A stretch of DNA of 64,000 nucleotides from Bimuria novae-zelandiae CBS 107.79 (lineage: Eukaryota; Ascomycota; Dothideomycetes; Pleosporales; Didymosphaeriaceae), in the NCBI GenBank assembly GCA_010015655.1, contig ML976662.1, forward strand, positions 388,733 through 452,732, written 5' to 3'. Positions 35,793 through 47,896 of the stretch are shown one piece after another. The notes beneath the pieces were generated by a model that ran no database searches, was not told the origin of the DNA, and worked only from the letters and a program-made list of their open reading frames with translations. A program made the position numbers and the translations under genes. Within the stretch, counting starts at the first letter, position 1. Each line of letters starts with the position of its first letter.

Positions 35793-38700
35793 CACCCCCC
35801 AGCTAGCGTAGACTTAAAGGTTAGTAAGTCAACGATAGCTAATTAGTATTAGTATATATAGAGGGCGTTAAGATCGTCCCTATTAACCTAACGCAGTCCT
35901 TTTAGGCGCTTAGTAATGTTAACAAGGCCAAGTTAGCGGACAAACTCTATAAACTTTTACTTAGGTAGAATCTTCGTGAGTCCATCGGCAGGCATATGGT
36001 TAATAGGGACCTATTAGACGTTAATACAAGAGGCTTTAACTTCCTGTCGAATCCAAAGCTGGTAGATGTTAACATATTTGACTTTTATGTAGAGCTTATC
36101 TTATTACTTAGTAATAATACTAACAGTCTGCTAATTATCACACTAGATAGTAGGTATATAATTAAGCGTAAAATTAATGCTAGTAAAGAAACGCATCCAC
36201 TCCTCTATTTATAAGGCAGCAAGTAAGAGCAAGAGTAGTTTAGACTCTATAGTTAATTTTGTAACTATACGCTGCACTATTAACTTCTAGTTAATTATTA
36301 GCCTACTAAACTTAAATGCGTAACCTTAAGAGCTCTAACAAGTCTTAGGTTCATTAGCATATAAGGCGTTAGATAATCTAAAGAAGAGAGAATCGCGGTA
36401 TATTAGATTATTAGAGAGATACTTAGCCACGTCTTGCGTGCTGGCAAAGGCTTCAAGAGCAAGAGCCTTTGTGCTAAGCAGGTAGCGCCAGGTCTGGCGT
36501 ATCTTCGAGACGTGAGACTGTCCTAGGTTAATAAGATAGCAAGCAAACACAACGTGCGTTTAAGCGACGTTAGGTCTACCCTAGACAGCGATATATGCAA
36601 GTAAGCTAACTAGTTATTAATAAAGCTTTATTTAAGCAATATTAGGCTCCTTAGTAGACTGCGGCAGCTAGTTCTCCGTAAGTAAGATATCTAGAGTCTT
36701 GCCTACAGCCTTAATGCTAAATCAAGCGCACACCTTATTAATAAAGGCGTCTTAGACTAGCTAGGTCTTGTGCAACGCTCGATCGCGGACGATATAGATT
36801 CCGAGAAACCAGGTAAGGTCTCCTATAGATTTGATGTTGTATAGGTCCACCAGATTCTTCTCAAAGGGCCTGTGGAGATAGGCGTTTAATCGATGAAACG
36901 CTATAATAATATCGTCAACGTAGACAAATAAGATAAGCCAGCGGCTCGTGTATAAGCAAGGAAAGCCTTTAACTAGCTTTAGACCTAGCTTAATAAGCTG
37001 TCGGCGTAGCTTGTTATACCATAGTAGTAATGACTCCTTTAGGCCGTACAGGGCGCGGAGCACCAGCATAATCTCGCCTTTAGTATGGTAGAATGGCTTA
37101 GGTGTTTTAGCGTATAGCTTCTAATTAATCTTAGCGTTTAGGAAGGTAGTAGGAACATCGTACTACTTTAGCTCTAAATTAAAGTAATTAGCAATTATAA
37201 TAAGAGCGCGAAAGTTATAGATTACAAGTATAGTAGCGTACGTGTTATTAAGTAGAGCTTAAAGATCTCCTTAAATAACAAGTTAAGCCTTAAACCGTAA
37301 GAGGTATCCATCTCCGTCGATCTTATACGTGAATACCCATATTAATGGTAGCACCTTAGCGTCTACAGTGGCCTTTATTTTTATAGTCTTCTTAAAGACT
37401 CCTTTAGCGCGTAGAGCCTGCCATTTAACCTCTATAGCGCGTCGGAATTAATTGCTAAATATATGTGTATTAAGCTGCTTTACTACCTTAGGTAAAGGTG
37501 GTAGCTAAGACTAATAGATTCTTAGTATCTTATCTATAGTAGGTATAGTGCGAATCTCGGTCGAGAATGCATAGAGATAGTTAATAAAAGGTATAGCTCC
37601 TAGCGCTGTAGTGTATATATAAATTATAAAGTTATTAAGATCTTTCTGCTTTCGATTGCGTTTGCTAGTGAGGATGAGACTTATATTATTTAGATCTAGA
37701 TTAACATTTTGTAGAGCTCTCTCGCCGCGTTAGCGATAGCCCTTAGGTACTTTATCACTCTTAGGAGTCTGATTACTTGTGGCAGTAGACATTATAGGTC
37801 TAGGGGTAGGTAGCTATTGCTGTGTTAATTTAAATGCGTTATTAGTCTATTTACCCCCTACCTGGGAGCCTGTAGCTCCTAAAGCTAAGGTCGTAGGTAT
37901 TTCTACTAGGCGGCGACGTTAACGAGCAGTTAATAAATCTTTAATATTAATATTATGTTAATATTCTTCTAAGTATTCGAGTAGTTTAATTATTTCCTCA
38001 AGTACTAATTCTAATAGATACCTATCTATCCTATTAAAGAAGAGTATAGGCTTAAATATAACATCGCGTGTAACGATAATAGTATCCTTTATAGGCAGCT
38101 ATATGCGGAAGATATTAGTGCCTTAGTAGCTAACAAGGTAGCTAATAAGAGTGCGCGATTTAAGCTTATTAGTAGCTCTTAAATCGCGATTATAGACGTA
38201 GGCGCGATAGCTAATAGGCCTTATATAAGTAACGAGTAGCTTTCGTCCCCATACAACCTCGTACGGCGTCTTCCAGCCTAGTGCTTCTATAGGCGTGCGA
38301 TTGAGGATGTACGCGGCAGTGCGATACATCTTATGTGACAGGTTCTTTGGCAGTTTGGCGTGTATGCGCATAGCGCAAGCTCGCTATATAAGTACTCTGC
38401 TAGCACGTTTAATAAGTCTATTTAGTTCCTTTATTCTAGCAGGTGCTGGCTTATACAGCATACTTAGCTCTTCTATTATGTTAATAAGGTTATTTCCAAA
38501 TCCTTTCTTATTGTCGCACTAAATAGCAACTACGTTAGTGTTGTATACACGCTAGATCCTGCGGATTAAGAATATAAACTAACGTATAAGGGTTATCTTG
38601 TCTTTTCGCTTAACTGTGGCGATTTTATACCACTTTAAGTACTTATCTATAGAGTGCAAGGCGTACTTGCTGCCGTTAATACACTCCTCTCCTATAGGGA

Positions 38701-40861
38701 TAATGTAGATAAGGTCTATCGCGATTTAATAGAACGGTTTTTATGCGCGGCTCTCGGCCGGGCGCCTTAAAATAATATAAGTTATTTAAGTCTTAATATA
38801 TATCTTATATCGATAGTCTATGTGTTCTCTAGTTAATTAAACACCTTTAACGTTTAATTTAAGATAGTTAACTACTTTCTAGCCTAGATAGGCCTAGATA
38901 TAATAAGCAGCACGCTAATTAATAACGTTAGTAGGCTTTAGCGCGTATAACAGGCGGTATAATGCCCTAAACGTACTTAATAGTGAGCGTAGAAGCGATA
39001 GCGGCGGTTAATATAACGGTTTAGTATCTATTAGCTAGTGGCCTCTATTATACTTAAGTTAGGCGATAACGTTTGATGGTTAGCGCATGTACAGGACATT
39101 ATGGCCAGAGTTAAAATAGATAGACTCTATACGGCAGCGAGCAAGTCCTAATAAGCTTATAAGAAAGCCTTTAATATATACGACATGCGTTAACTCCAGC
39201 GTTTATGTTTTATGTAGTGTTTAAGCGACAAGTTCCATCGTGCCCTAAGCCGTAATTAAGATTTGGCTATTACTAGCATAAATATAGCAACGTTACAGAT
39301 TACTGTTTATCCTCTTCTAGCCATGCCATAACTCTGTATTAATAACGTGGGTGTTTGACCCTAGATCGACAATCTATTAGTTAAGGAGCTTAGCCTTATT
39401 AGCGTTGTCTCTAACTATTACTGTAAGCTCTTTGTTAGGCTCAGCGTTATTATCTAATGTAATTATTTTTAAATTGTTGTTTGATTATTCTTCGAGAGAT
39501 TCAAGAGATTTAGGCTTAAGAGAATCGGCTTAATTAATACTAATGTATAATAGGCTAGCAATTACTATAAACGTGTTACTGTTCTTAGCAAGAGGATTAC
39601 TATTATTAACTCGTAGTAATCTGGTATTCTAAGGTTATTAGGCTACCTACTTCCTAAGAGTAGTCTTAATACGTATATTAATTTTAAAGTCTTTTTATAC
39701 TTCCTTAACCTTACGTATAGCCTTAGCTATAGGCTAATAGTTCTTCAGACGTTGTAGGTAGCGTGGGTTAAGAATAAAGTAGTTAGTATACTAATGCTTC
39801 TTTCTATAGACATAGTTTCTAGGTGGCTTATCTTAGTCATGGCTGCTACCGCGATTACCTTTTATAAGCTATAGATTAACTTGCTTTACGACTCTAAGCT
39901 TGGTAGCGGCTATCGCTAGGCCTATTAAGTGTGGCTTAGTGCGTCGTAGATATGTAGTCATCTCAGCAACGTACATCTCTAGAGATGCCATCTCGATAGT
40001 AGTGCCTTACGCTTTATGCTTAAAGATCTCGCGCAGGTAGGAAGTGGCGTATTCCTAATTAATTACCTTACAGGTAATAAGGAAGTCCTCCTGTAGTTAA
40101 TTACTATTAGTCTTAGGCAAGCTAACAACCTTACCCTAAGCTATAATATATACCTAGTCTAATAGCTATTACTTAATCTTCTTTATAGCTCGTGGCGTAG
40201 TCTTAAGAGCGTTATACTTATTAGTAAGCTCGCAGCAACGTGTCGCGTCTATAGGGTAAAAGAACTTCTTAAGTGTAACTAGTTAATTGTATAAGGTATC
40301 GTAATCCTTAATTAGGTGTATATAACGTGCAGTAATTATCGTGCTAATATTTATATTTAAGTTAGCTAGTGCCTTTACTTAAGTGCGATACTTAGTACAG
40401 CGGCGTTCTTATTAATCGCATTCCTATTAATAGGAATCTCGATCGTTAGCGGATAAGTAAGAGAGTCTAGTAGCTTTAAGCTTATAATTAGTAAGTTAAG
40501 GCTTAAGAGGCTTTTATAGCTTAGGGAGAGTCTCCTTTACTACATTAAGGTTAATGTATTACTAGAGGCCATGTCGATTGGCGACGTCTCGGCAAATAAA
40601 TAACTAGGTAAACTAGTTATCTAGTATGTTTAGGACGACAGTGACTCGCGTTATAGCGGGGTTGAACTCAGTAGCTATTGCAGAGGCTATAGTCGACAGT
40701 ATTTAATAGATCCAGGTAGAGATCCTAGTATGTGCGCTATAGGAATGCGTAAGTAAACAGGTGCGTCGTGGAGAACGCGGTACAGCAACGTACAACTTGT
40801 AAGTAGAGTAACGTTATAATAGCAGGTGAGAACAATCCTAGGTGCAAGCCAGGCTTATAAC
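35793..40861 (-). pseudogene. C4 copia gag-pol remnant
   Basis: Minus strand. Gag lies at about 39500-40800. The integrase C-terminal part is open at 38123-38371 (MRIHAKLPKNLSHKMYRTAAYILNRTP...GWKTPYE). RT is open at 36761-37069 (LRALYGLKESLLLWYNKLRRQL...LFVYVDDIIIAFHR, with an intact YVDD at about 36903-36926). RNase H at 36335-36550 includes QTWRYLLSTKALALEA and IYRDSLFFRLSNALYANEP (family DASYAD, with the first Asp now Asn). Between these pieces stops are frequent. It is clearly a different copia family from C1-C3. Confidence 0.9.
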
Positions 40862-41064
40862 TATCGCGGTGAGCAGAGCGCTAAGCGGACAGTACGCAGT
40901 AGAAAAGATTACAGGATTAAACTAAGGTTATACTATCTAGGAACTACAGAAGATATAGGTGCGCAGGCACAAACAACACTAGTCCTGGATAGGTAGAAGG
41001 TAAGTCGCAACCATGCCAAGGTAAGAGCAACTATCTTGTAAGGTAAGGGCCATAAACCGTGACA
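40862..41064 (-). repeat. C4 5' LTR
   Basis: 203 bp. The inner end is TATCGCGG (RIP form), and the outer end CCGTGACA abuts GAGTT. Confidence 0.93.
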
Positions 41065-41175
41065 GAGTTAGACTAAAGCATACTTGTCTAGTGTAGCTAG
41101 TAAGCTTATAGGTACAGCACTCCTCGCAGGAAACCGTTTTGCCCGCTAGCACCTACTAATAAACGTGTCTATAGG
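41065..41175 (+). pseudogene. gypsy A fragment between C4 and C3
   Basis: This 111-bp bridge (GAGTTAGACTAAAGC ... TATAGG) matches gypsy B at about 54176-54290. It shows that C4 and C3 are independent insertions into neighbouring sites of A. Confidence 0.85.
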
Positions 41176-41398
41176 TGTCCGATTATATAGCCTCTATCTG
41201 TTGTGGATATAAGGCTGGAGCACTCTCTCTTTTATACTATTCTAAATAGGGCTAGCGCTGCAGCGGCACTTATTTAGAGCCTCGCACACATCTGCATTCC
41301 AGCAACACAGAACACGAACATTATTAATTAATTATCACATCTATTAAATTCTTATCATTGCATTATCTTAAAGTAATAGAATACTATTAAATCTAATA
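41176..41398 (+). repeat. C3 5' LTR
   Basis: 223 bp. The first half is nearly unaltered, but the inner third carries a run of CpA-to-TpA changes (for example ATTATTAATTAATTATC against ATCATTAATCAATCATC in the 3' LTR). Confidence 0.95.
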
Positions 41399-44300
41399 AT
41401 TAAGAGTCTTATTGCCTCCGCTAAGCTAATTGCAATAGCCCTATTAACCCTTAGAGATCCTACAGTGATCCTAACTAACTACACGAACTACACACCGTGG
41501 CTGAACTAGCTAAAAATAAAATCCTAATTCCTAAAGGTCTGGAACATTATTAACCCAGCGCTAATAGATAAACCAAGACAGAAACCTGTAATGCCGATAC
41601 CTCCCGCGATAGGCAACTATCAGCCAAGCATGGCGTATACGACTGCGAATCCGAACAATATGCTAATAATGCCCTTATATCTATTAATAGCAGGCGCGAA
41701 AGCATATAAAGACGATAGCGATTATTATAAAGGATAGCTAGAAATATACAAGATTATAGATCGCGAATACTAAGAGGAATAGGTTAGCCTAAACTAAGTA
41801 GTTACTATTATCTAATTAATAGTTTCTGCGCATCTCCAGAACAACTACTACCTCTTAGATTAATTAATTAGGTAGTAGATTAATAACTTTATAATTACAG
41901 TTGGGGTAGACCTGCAAGACAAATACAGACGATTAAGGGCAAGATACTAAGAAGCCCTTAAGCTAATAAGAATAGCTAGATTATAGGCTATATAGCTATC
42001 TAAGTACGATCATGCAGCCACAGAAGCAAAGACTAATTAGGTTCTAAAGCTTTAAAGGCTAGACTTAGTTAAAGAAGACTTTATAAAGGCAGTTATCCAT
42101 GTCGCACCTATATAGGTAACAACCTTCTAGCAATATAGAAGCAAGGATGCAGTTGTCTTACGGAAGCATATAATAAAACTCTTCTAATACTATATAATCC
42201 TGCAGCACCTAATTAAGGGCAAATAAAAGGGCGCTTTTACTACTGCAGGTTCATCTCTCGCTAACGGTGGTAAATCCACCTAAGCCATAGATAAGGACGC
42301 CTCTCTTATAGATAAAGCAGCAATATTAAAATATTAGGGTAGATCTCGTAAACAACGAAATAATAGTTAACGTACCAGAGCCAAGCGGTCCGCGATTATA
42401 GATAATAAGCTAGTAGTAGCTAGTGGCCTTAAGTGCCCTGCTTATAAACAACGCTATAGTCTATAAGACTGCTTTTACGCTTTCCCAGACAAATAACTAG
42501 AATAGTTTAGGCCAAAGCTAAGCATGGTTACCCTAATTAAGTTTAGGCTAGAGAATAACCCTGCGCTTTAAGAAAGCCTAAGGATAATAAAGAGGGCTAG
42601 ATTATAGGCACCTACAATTAAATTATCGTATACTCCCACTCTAACTCGAATTACTAAGGCTAATAATAAGTAACTAGATAGACGCAAGATTACTAAAATC
42701 CTAGCGAGCTTTAACGCCGCATCTTTCTATACTAAATTAAACATATACCTATTACGATGCTCAGCCATACTCGATTTAGGCACAACCTACCATGTCTTTA
42801 ACGACATTAATTACTTTGTCTTATACCAGCCACCGGCGCCAGGAGACTTTATATAGGCAGGGAATATATAAATATAGATTAAAGGATACAAGAGCGTCTA
42901 TCTTAACATATAGAGTGCAAGCGGCAATTAAATAATACGACTAGATAATATAGCCTATTGCCCTAATTTGCTCTGCAACCTTATATTATTCTGATTACTT
43001 TAGAGGCAAAGTCTTTAGTGGGACATAAAGGCAGACCTAATGACTCTAAAGAGAAGAGACAATACTATGCTGGCAGAACTTTAAGAATTACATAGACAAT
43101 AGGTTTTAGAACATAGAATAAGACTAGTAGGTAGTATTCCTACTAATACTGCGCACGCTACTTACAAGACTAATACACGCACTAAATAAAGACCGCAGAA
43201 GGCAAACGCATAGACCTAGCACTAGTAATTAGGCTATTTAGGCCCTTAGGCCCTTAAATACCTCGTGCAGCAATCTAAGGGGGTGAGGATTAAAGGTCTC
43301 CCTATAGTAAAATGTAACGCCTGCGGTAAAGTAAAACTGAAACGGCAAATACGCCGGCAAGCCAGGGAGCGAACTAAAGGCACTGGCGAGCGAGTCGCAA
43401 TAGACTTTCACGACTATGAAGCAGATAGCTTAACAAGAGAGAAGAGCTAAATACTAATTACTAATTAATCCTCTAGCTTCGCATAGGACTTCTACTTTAA
43501 GGATAACTGCCTAGCACGGTTAATTATTAAATTACTTAGCACTTTTGTACGGTTTATAAAAGTACAATACAACGTTATAGTAAAAGTAATTAAATCTAAT
43601 AACAAGATCTTCTCTATTAAGGCTAATATTAAGAAGTAGTGCGCGGCGCAAGGTATTAAGATTAAGCCTTTAGCACTAAATACTTAAGCATAAAATAAAA
43701 GAGCAGAACGCTTAAGAGGTGTAATTAAGGAGAAAGCGCGCGTAATGCAACTTAACTTTAATTTACTATAGTAGATATGGCCTAAGATCACGCGAGCCGT
43801 AGTCTACCTATATAATTAAACGCTAAACTACACTAACTAATAGCGATCTCTATATAAAGTGTTCTTTACAACAGTAGCCTTTTAGAACGGCATTATTACC
43901 TAACTAAAGAAGCCTAATTAAGCTTACCTAAAAGCATATAGCTGCAAAGCGTTTACAATAACTAACAACACAAAACGCGGCAAAAGCAGGCTTTAGAGGC
44001 TTAATCCCAAAGCATAGATTAGCTACCTTATTAGCTATAGATTAACTAATATCTAGAGAATATAGATTCCCTCTCTAGCAAAGACGATTAGTACTCGCGA
44101 TGTAATATTTGATAAGGATACTATGTTCTTAGGTAAAACTAAAAACCTAATAGATAACCTTATGCATAGTATATTAGAAGAAATAGCAGCCTAGGTGCGA
44201 TTAGTAGAGTTACCTCCCTTACCTTAATAAGAGCATGCCACTAAGTCCTTCTTTAAGGATAAGATAATTAGTAAAGCGCCAGAGGAAGAGGCTCCTGAGT

Positions 44301-46246
44301 GCAGGCAAGGCAGGAGAGCTAGGTACGAATATATAACGCCTCTATTAACGCCGCCACTAGTGACACTCCTTGCACAACTAATATCAGGAGACAATTAAGC
44401 TATACTACTATAAATAATGCAAATAGGACAGTTGCAAACAAGCCCATAGGCTGCAGCCTTTATAGCAGGCACTAAAGCTGGCAGTAGCGATAAATACAAA
44501 GGCAAGACTCTTAATAAGGCGCAGCTTTAACAAATAATTATATTAAGTAAAAAGCCACATCGAAGTGTGCTTCTAGAGCCACCCACATGCCAAAGCAAGC
44601 TCGAAGATCACCCTCTTTATAATATATAGAAGGAAGCAGAACGATCCTATCTACAGAGCCATAAGGAAATGAAGTCTTAGAGCGAGGTCGAAGCAGCTCT
44701 AGTAAAGGCAGCAGGCTATTAAATCCTCGACTACATGTAGGTATATACCTACAAATTTGATAAACACTATTGATTGCAGAAATGTAAAGCAAGGCTGGTG
44801 GTGCGAGGCAATTAATAGCGGCACCTTACCTCGTAAGAAACCTACGCCGCAATACTTATAGGATAATTATTCTACATGCTTATAGCAATTATAGCTCGTA
44901 TCGACTTAGAGCTTATCTAACACGACGTTACTAACGCGTTTGTCCATGCAAAGCTGGACAGAGAAATCTATATGAGAATGCCTCGCGGCTACTCGCGAGC
45001 AGGCACAGTCCTTAAACTACACAAAGCACTATATGGACTGTGCATATCTCCACTGCTCTAGCAAAGAGAGTTTACATCAACGCTCCGTGATATTGGCTTT
45101 AAAACAGTGCCCCACGAGCCATGCTGCCTTATTAAGGACGGCATTATTATATTCTTCTATGTGGATGATCTTATCATCGCCTATTAGAAGAATTACGAGC
45201 CTGCAGCAAAAGTAGCTATTAAAGAGATAAGAACTAAATTCACCCTTACTAGCGGGAAAGACCTGCAATAGTTTCTAGGAATTAAAATTATTAGGGACCG
45301 CTTAAATAAAAAGATTTAGCTTTTATAAGCATTATACGTCGACAAAATATCGCGCCTTATTAATCACCATAAGATTCGCCACAATACCCCGATGGGTTCA
45401 ATCGAATTACTCCTAAGAACAGGACTAGTTAGTAAGGGTAAGATTAATTAATACCAGCGCAAAGTCAGATCAATTCTCTATGCTATAGTTATAACTTGAC
45501 TAGATATCGCCTTTATAAGCTCTAGATTATCACGATTCTTATCTAACCTAAGCAAAGAGCACTAAGCAGCTACTAACCAAGTTTTCCTTTATCTTGCTAA
45601 TACCAAATCACTAGGTCTTTAGCTTAGGGGTGCAGATACTCTAGAAGTAGTAAGCGACGCATTATTTGCTAATAATATACTCAATCGCAAGAGTTTACAA
45701 AGATACGTTATTAAATTATTTAGCGGCCTAATTACCTGGAAAGCAAGTAAGCAAGATATAGTTACTACATTAATAATAGAGGCCGAACTTCTAGCGCTTT
45801 TACAAGTAGCTAAGGAGGCTATTTTCACTTTATAATTACTCTAGGAGCTCTAGATTACTGTGAGCAATTGCCTAATTATAATTAACTACGATAATTAACA
45901 GACTATTTACCTTATTACTAAAGAAATCGCAAAGCTGCAGACCAAGCTCCGCCATATAAATATCTATAATTATTAGCTAAGACAAGAAGTCACACTTAGG
46001 ATAATTAAGGTAGACTATTAACGCTTAGAGGACATAGTTGTAGATAGACTTATAAAGGCCCTGCTAGTGAACAAATAGAGCAAGTTTCTAAATAGGCTAG
46101 GACTTAAAGATATATTAGATAAGATTACTAATTAAGAGGTTGCCCTGTAGGATCTATAGCAAAGGATAGAGGCCTTTAAGTTAGAATAATAGACAGATGA
46201 ATAATGCGAAGGTCCAGCTTGAGGATAAGCCTAAGCTAAGGGGGTG
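41399..46246 (+). pseudogene. C3 copia gag-pol remnant
   Basis: Plus strand. The gag start reads LTLRDPTVILTNYTNYTPWL (about 41450-41510) and runs into a long Gag. The pre-integrase zinc region is open at 43265-43450 (QQSKGVRIKG...CNACGKVKLKRQ...ERVAIDFHDYE), and its Asp starts the integrase core. RT at about 44910-45190 has HDVTNAFVHAKLDREIYMRMPRGY, HKALYGL, TVPHEPCCLIKDG and FFYVDDLIIAY (intact YVDD). RNase H at about 45720-45840 has GLITWKASKQD and a TEAELLAL-type motif. C1 and C2 are relatives. Stops at former Gln and Trp codons inactivate it. Confidence 0.9.
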
Positions 46247-46469
46247 TGTCCGATTATATAGCCTCTATCTGTTGTGGATATAAGGCTGGAGCACTCTCTC
46301 TTTTGTACTATTCTAAATAGGGCTAGCGCTGTAGCGGCACTTATTTGGAGCCTCGCACACATCTGCATTCCAGCAACACAGAACACGAACATCATTAATC
46401 AATCATCACATCCATCAAATTCTCATCATTGCATTATCTCAAAGTGACAGAACACTATTAAATCTGACA
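46247..46469 (+). repeat. C3 3' LTR
   Basis: 223 bp and almost free of RIP changes, especially its outer third, ending AAATCTGACA next to ATAGG. Confidence 0.95.
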
Positions 46470-47250
46470 ATAGGTAACGTAGTTAATACACTAGCGCTTA
46501 ATTATCGCGCGTAGCGAGATTAGACCCTAAGAGCTAAGCTTGTTAAGTTGGCGAGTGCGCACACCTAGGCTAATAAAGAACTAAGAAGGAGGTTAGAAGA
46601 GTAAGGAGGTAAGTTAGAAGGTGGGAAGAAGTAAAAAAAGCATAAAAAAGGGTCTAGAACTTACTTCGCGAGCTTTAGAAGGACTAAACTTCTTAGTAAG
46701 CTAGCTAAGAAGGATTGCGCTAGCGTTAGACATAGTAGTTTTATCTTAAAAAAGCTTAGTCTTCTTAAGTTAGTAGCTAGGCAACTGTAATAGGGACGGG
46801 CCTTCCTTTATCTTATTATTAGAGTTAGTAGCACGCCTCTAACGCTTAGGCGTTCTTATTACGTGGCTATTACGCGAAGGGCTAGCTATCTTATTAAAAT
46901 AGTAAGGGGAATTAGGTCACGAAGTTAAGGAAGACTAGGTTAAAAGCAAGACGTTGCAGCGCACGAAGTTAAGCTAAGAAAAAAAAAAGAGCTTAAAAGA
47001 GTAAGATCTAGAAGCTAAGTAAGAAGCAATTTTATGTATATAATAATAAGTAAATGCACTAGCGCGAATACACTATTATAGTAACTACTTATAGCAAGGA
47101 CATAAAATCGGACACGCGAGAATAGAACTAGTAAAAGGTTTATAATAGTAAGAGGATCGCAAGTAGATAATAAAACAATCGCGAAGCTACACAAATAAGA
47201 TAAGACGTAGAGATTTCTTTTTTTTACCCTTAATAGAGGGAAGGGAGGTA
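46470..47250 (+). other. gypsy A 3' tail and polypurine tract
   Basis: Last internal part of gypsy A, matched by gypsy B to 54510 and by inverted copy D. No coding signal was recognised. A purine-rich run (TAATAGAGGGAAGGGAGG, about 47231-47248) directly precedes the 3' LTR and is the likely polypurine tract. Confidence 0.75.
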
Positions 47251-47411
47251 TATAATAGGCTACGCCTAGTTATTGCCTCGGATCCTTAACCCTCGATTAT
47301 GCGAACCCCAGATATATAAGTTCGACACCCGAAGCTTAACTTCGGACTCTCTATCGAATTCATAAGTATTCTTCTGGCACCTTTGGCTCCTTGAGTACTC
47401 AGCCCCTTACA
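47251..47411 (+). repeat. gypsy A 3' LTR
   Basis: 161 bp. The inner start TATAATAGG is a RIP form of TGTAATGGG. The outer half, ending CCCCTTACA, is clean and followed by ACTAT. Confidence 0.93.
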
Positions 47412-47735
47412 ACTATTGTAGCGTAGCACTATTACTATACTAAAATCTAAAAACATATTATAATAATAGCTTAATAGGAACTTATTTTAAATATAAGAAA
47501 AAATGTTAGTGCACAAGAGCTTTAAAATTAAATATTTAAACGTTATAAAAGTTTATTATATAACTTAAAGGAGAAAAAATAATAAAGGGATAAGACTTTA
47601 TTTCTTATAAGCGCAAGCGTAGGCAGTACGCACGGGCTAACGCTAAGTAAAATCTCGTACTATTACTTAGTAGCATGCTACTCTACTCTAATTAAATAGC
47701 TCTAGTTAATTACGATATCGCGCTTGATTATAAGA
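47412..47735. other. pre-insertion flank between gypsy A and gypsy B
   Basis: About 320 bp of A+T-rich sequence. It begins with the second ACTAT of gypsy A, so it was once continuous with 26864 and its left neighbour. No coding or repeat features were recognised. A CpG-bearing stretch at about 47620-47660 is less mutated. Confidence 0.5.
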
Positions 47736-47896
47736 TATAATGGGATACGCCTAGTTGTTGCCTCGCATCCTTAACCCTTAGTTATGCGAACTCTAGATAT
47801 ATAAGTTTAACGCCTAAAGCTTAACTTTAGACTCTTTATTAAATTTATAAGTATTCTTTTAGCACCTTTAGCTCCTTAAGTACCTAACGCCTTATA
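47736..47896 (+). repeat. gypsy B 5' LTR
   Basis: 161 bp, beginning TATAATGGG and ending CGCCTTATA. It is clearly homologous to both LTRs of A. Confidence 0.9.

Larger units (their letters stand above)
35590..41064 (-). mobile_element. Ty1/copia retrotransposon C4
   Basis: 203-bp LTRs (35590-35792 and 40862-41064) have TG...CA ends (minus-strand TGTCACGG...CGCGACA), and the flanking duplication is GAGTT (35585-35589 and 41065-41069). The C-rich complement of a polypurine tract follows the left LTR at 35793. Gypsy B has uninterrupted sequence at this site (about 54170-54180). Inner LTR edges are RIP-altered (GTAACA, TATCGCGG) and outer edges intact (GTGACA, TGTCGCGG). Confidence 0.95.
41176..46469 (+). 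mobile_element. Ty1/copia retrotransposon C3
   Basis: 223-bp LTRs (41176-41398 and 46247-46469) begin TGTCCGATTATATAGCC and end CTGACA, flanked by ATAGG (41171-41175 and 46470-46474). The polypurine tract CTAAGGGGGTG precedes the 3' LTR. Gypsy B has the uninterrupted site at about 54285-54295. The LTR pair differs at about 15 sites, all C-to-T at CpA or the complement, 14 of them in the 5' copy. Confidence 0.96.
26865..47411 (+). mobile_element. Ty3/gypsy chromovirus A, with four nested insertions
   Basis: The 161-bp LTRs at 26865-27025 and 47251-47411 begin TGTAATGGG and end CCTTACA, and are flanked by ACTAT (26860-26864 and 47412-47416). Internal order is gag with zinc knuckle, RT, RNase H, integrase, chromodomain, then a long 3' region and a polypurine tract (about 47235-47249). 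Insertions are Fot1/pogo 28830-30694, solo LTR 30984-31381, copia C4 35590-41064 and copia C3 41176-46469. Gypsy B (47736-54510) is a collinear copy lacking all four. Without insertions the body is about 7.5 kb. RIP is moderate, and motifs are more readable than in B. Confidence 0.95.

Noticed and set aside
38295..38522. 75-codon plus-strand frame
   Set aside because: Antisense to the copia C4 integrase, which is recognisable on the minus strand.
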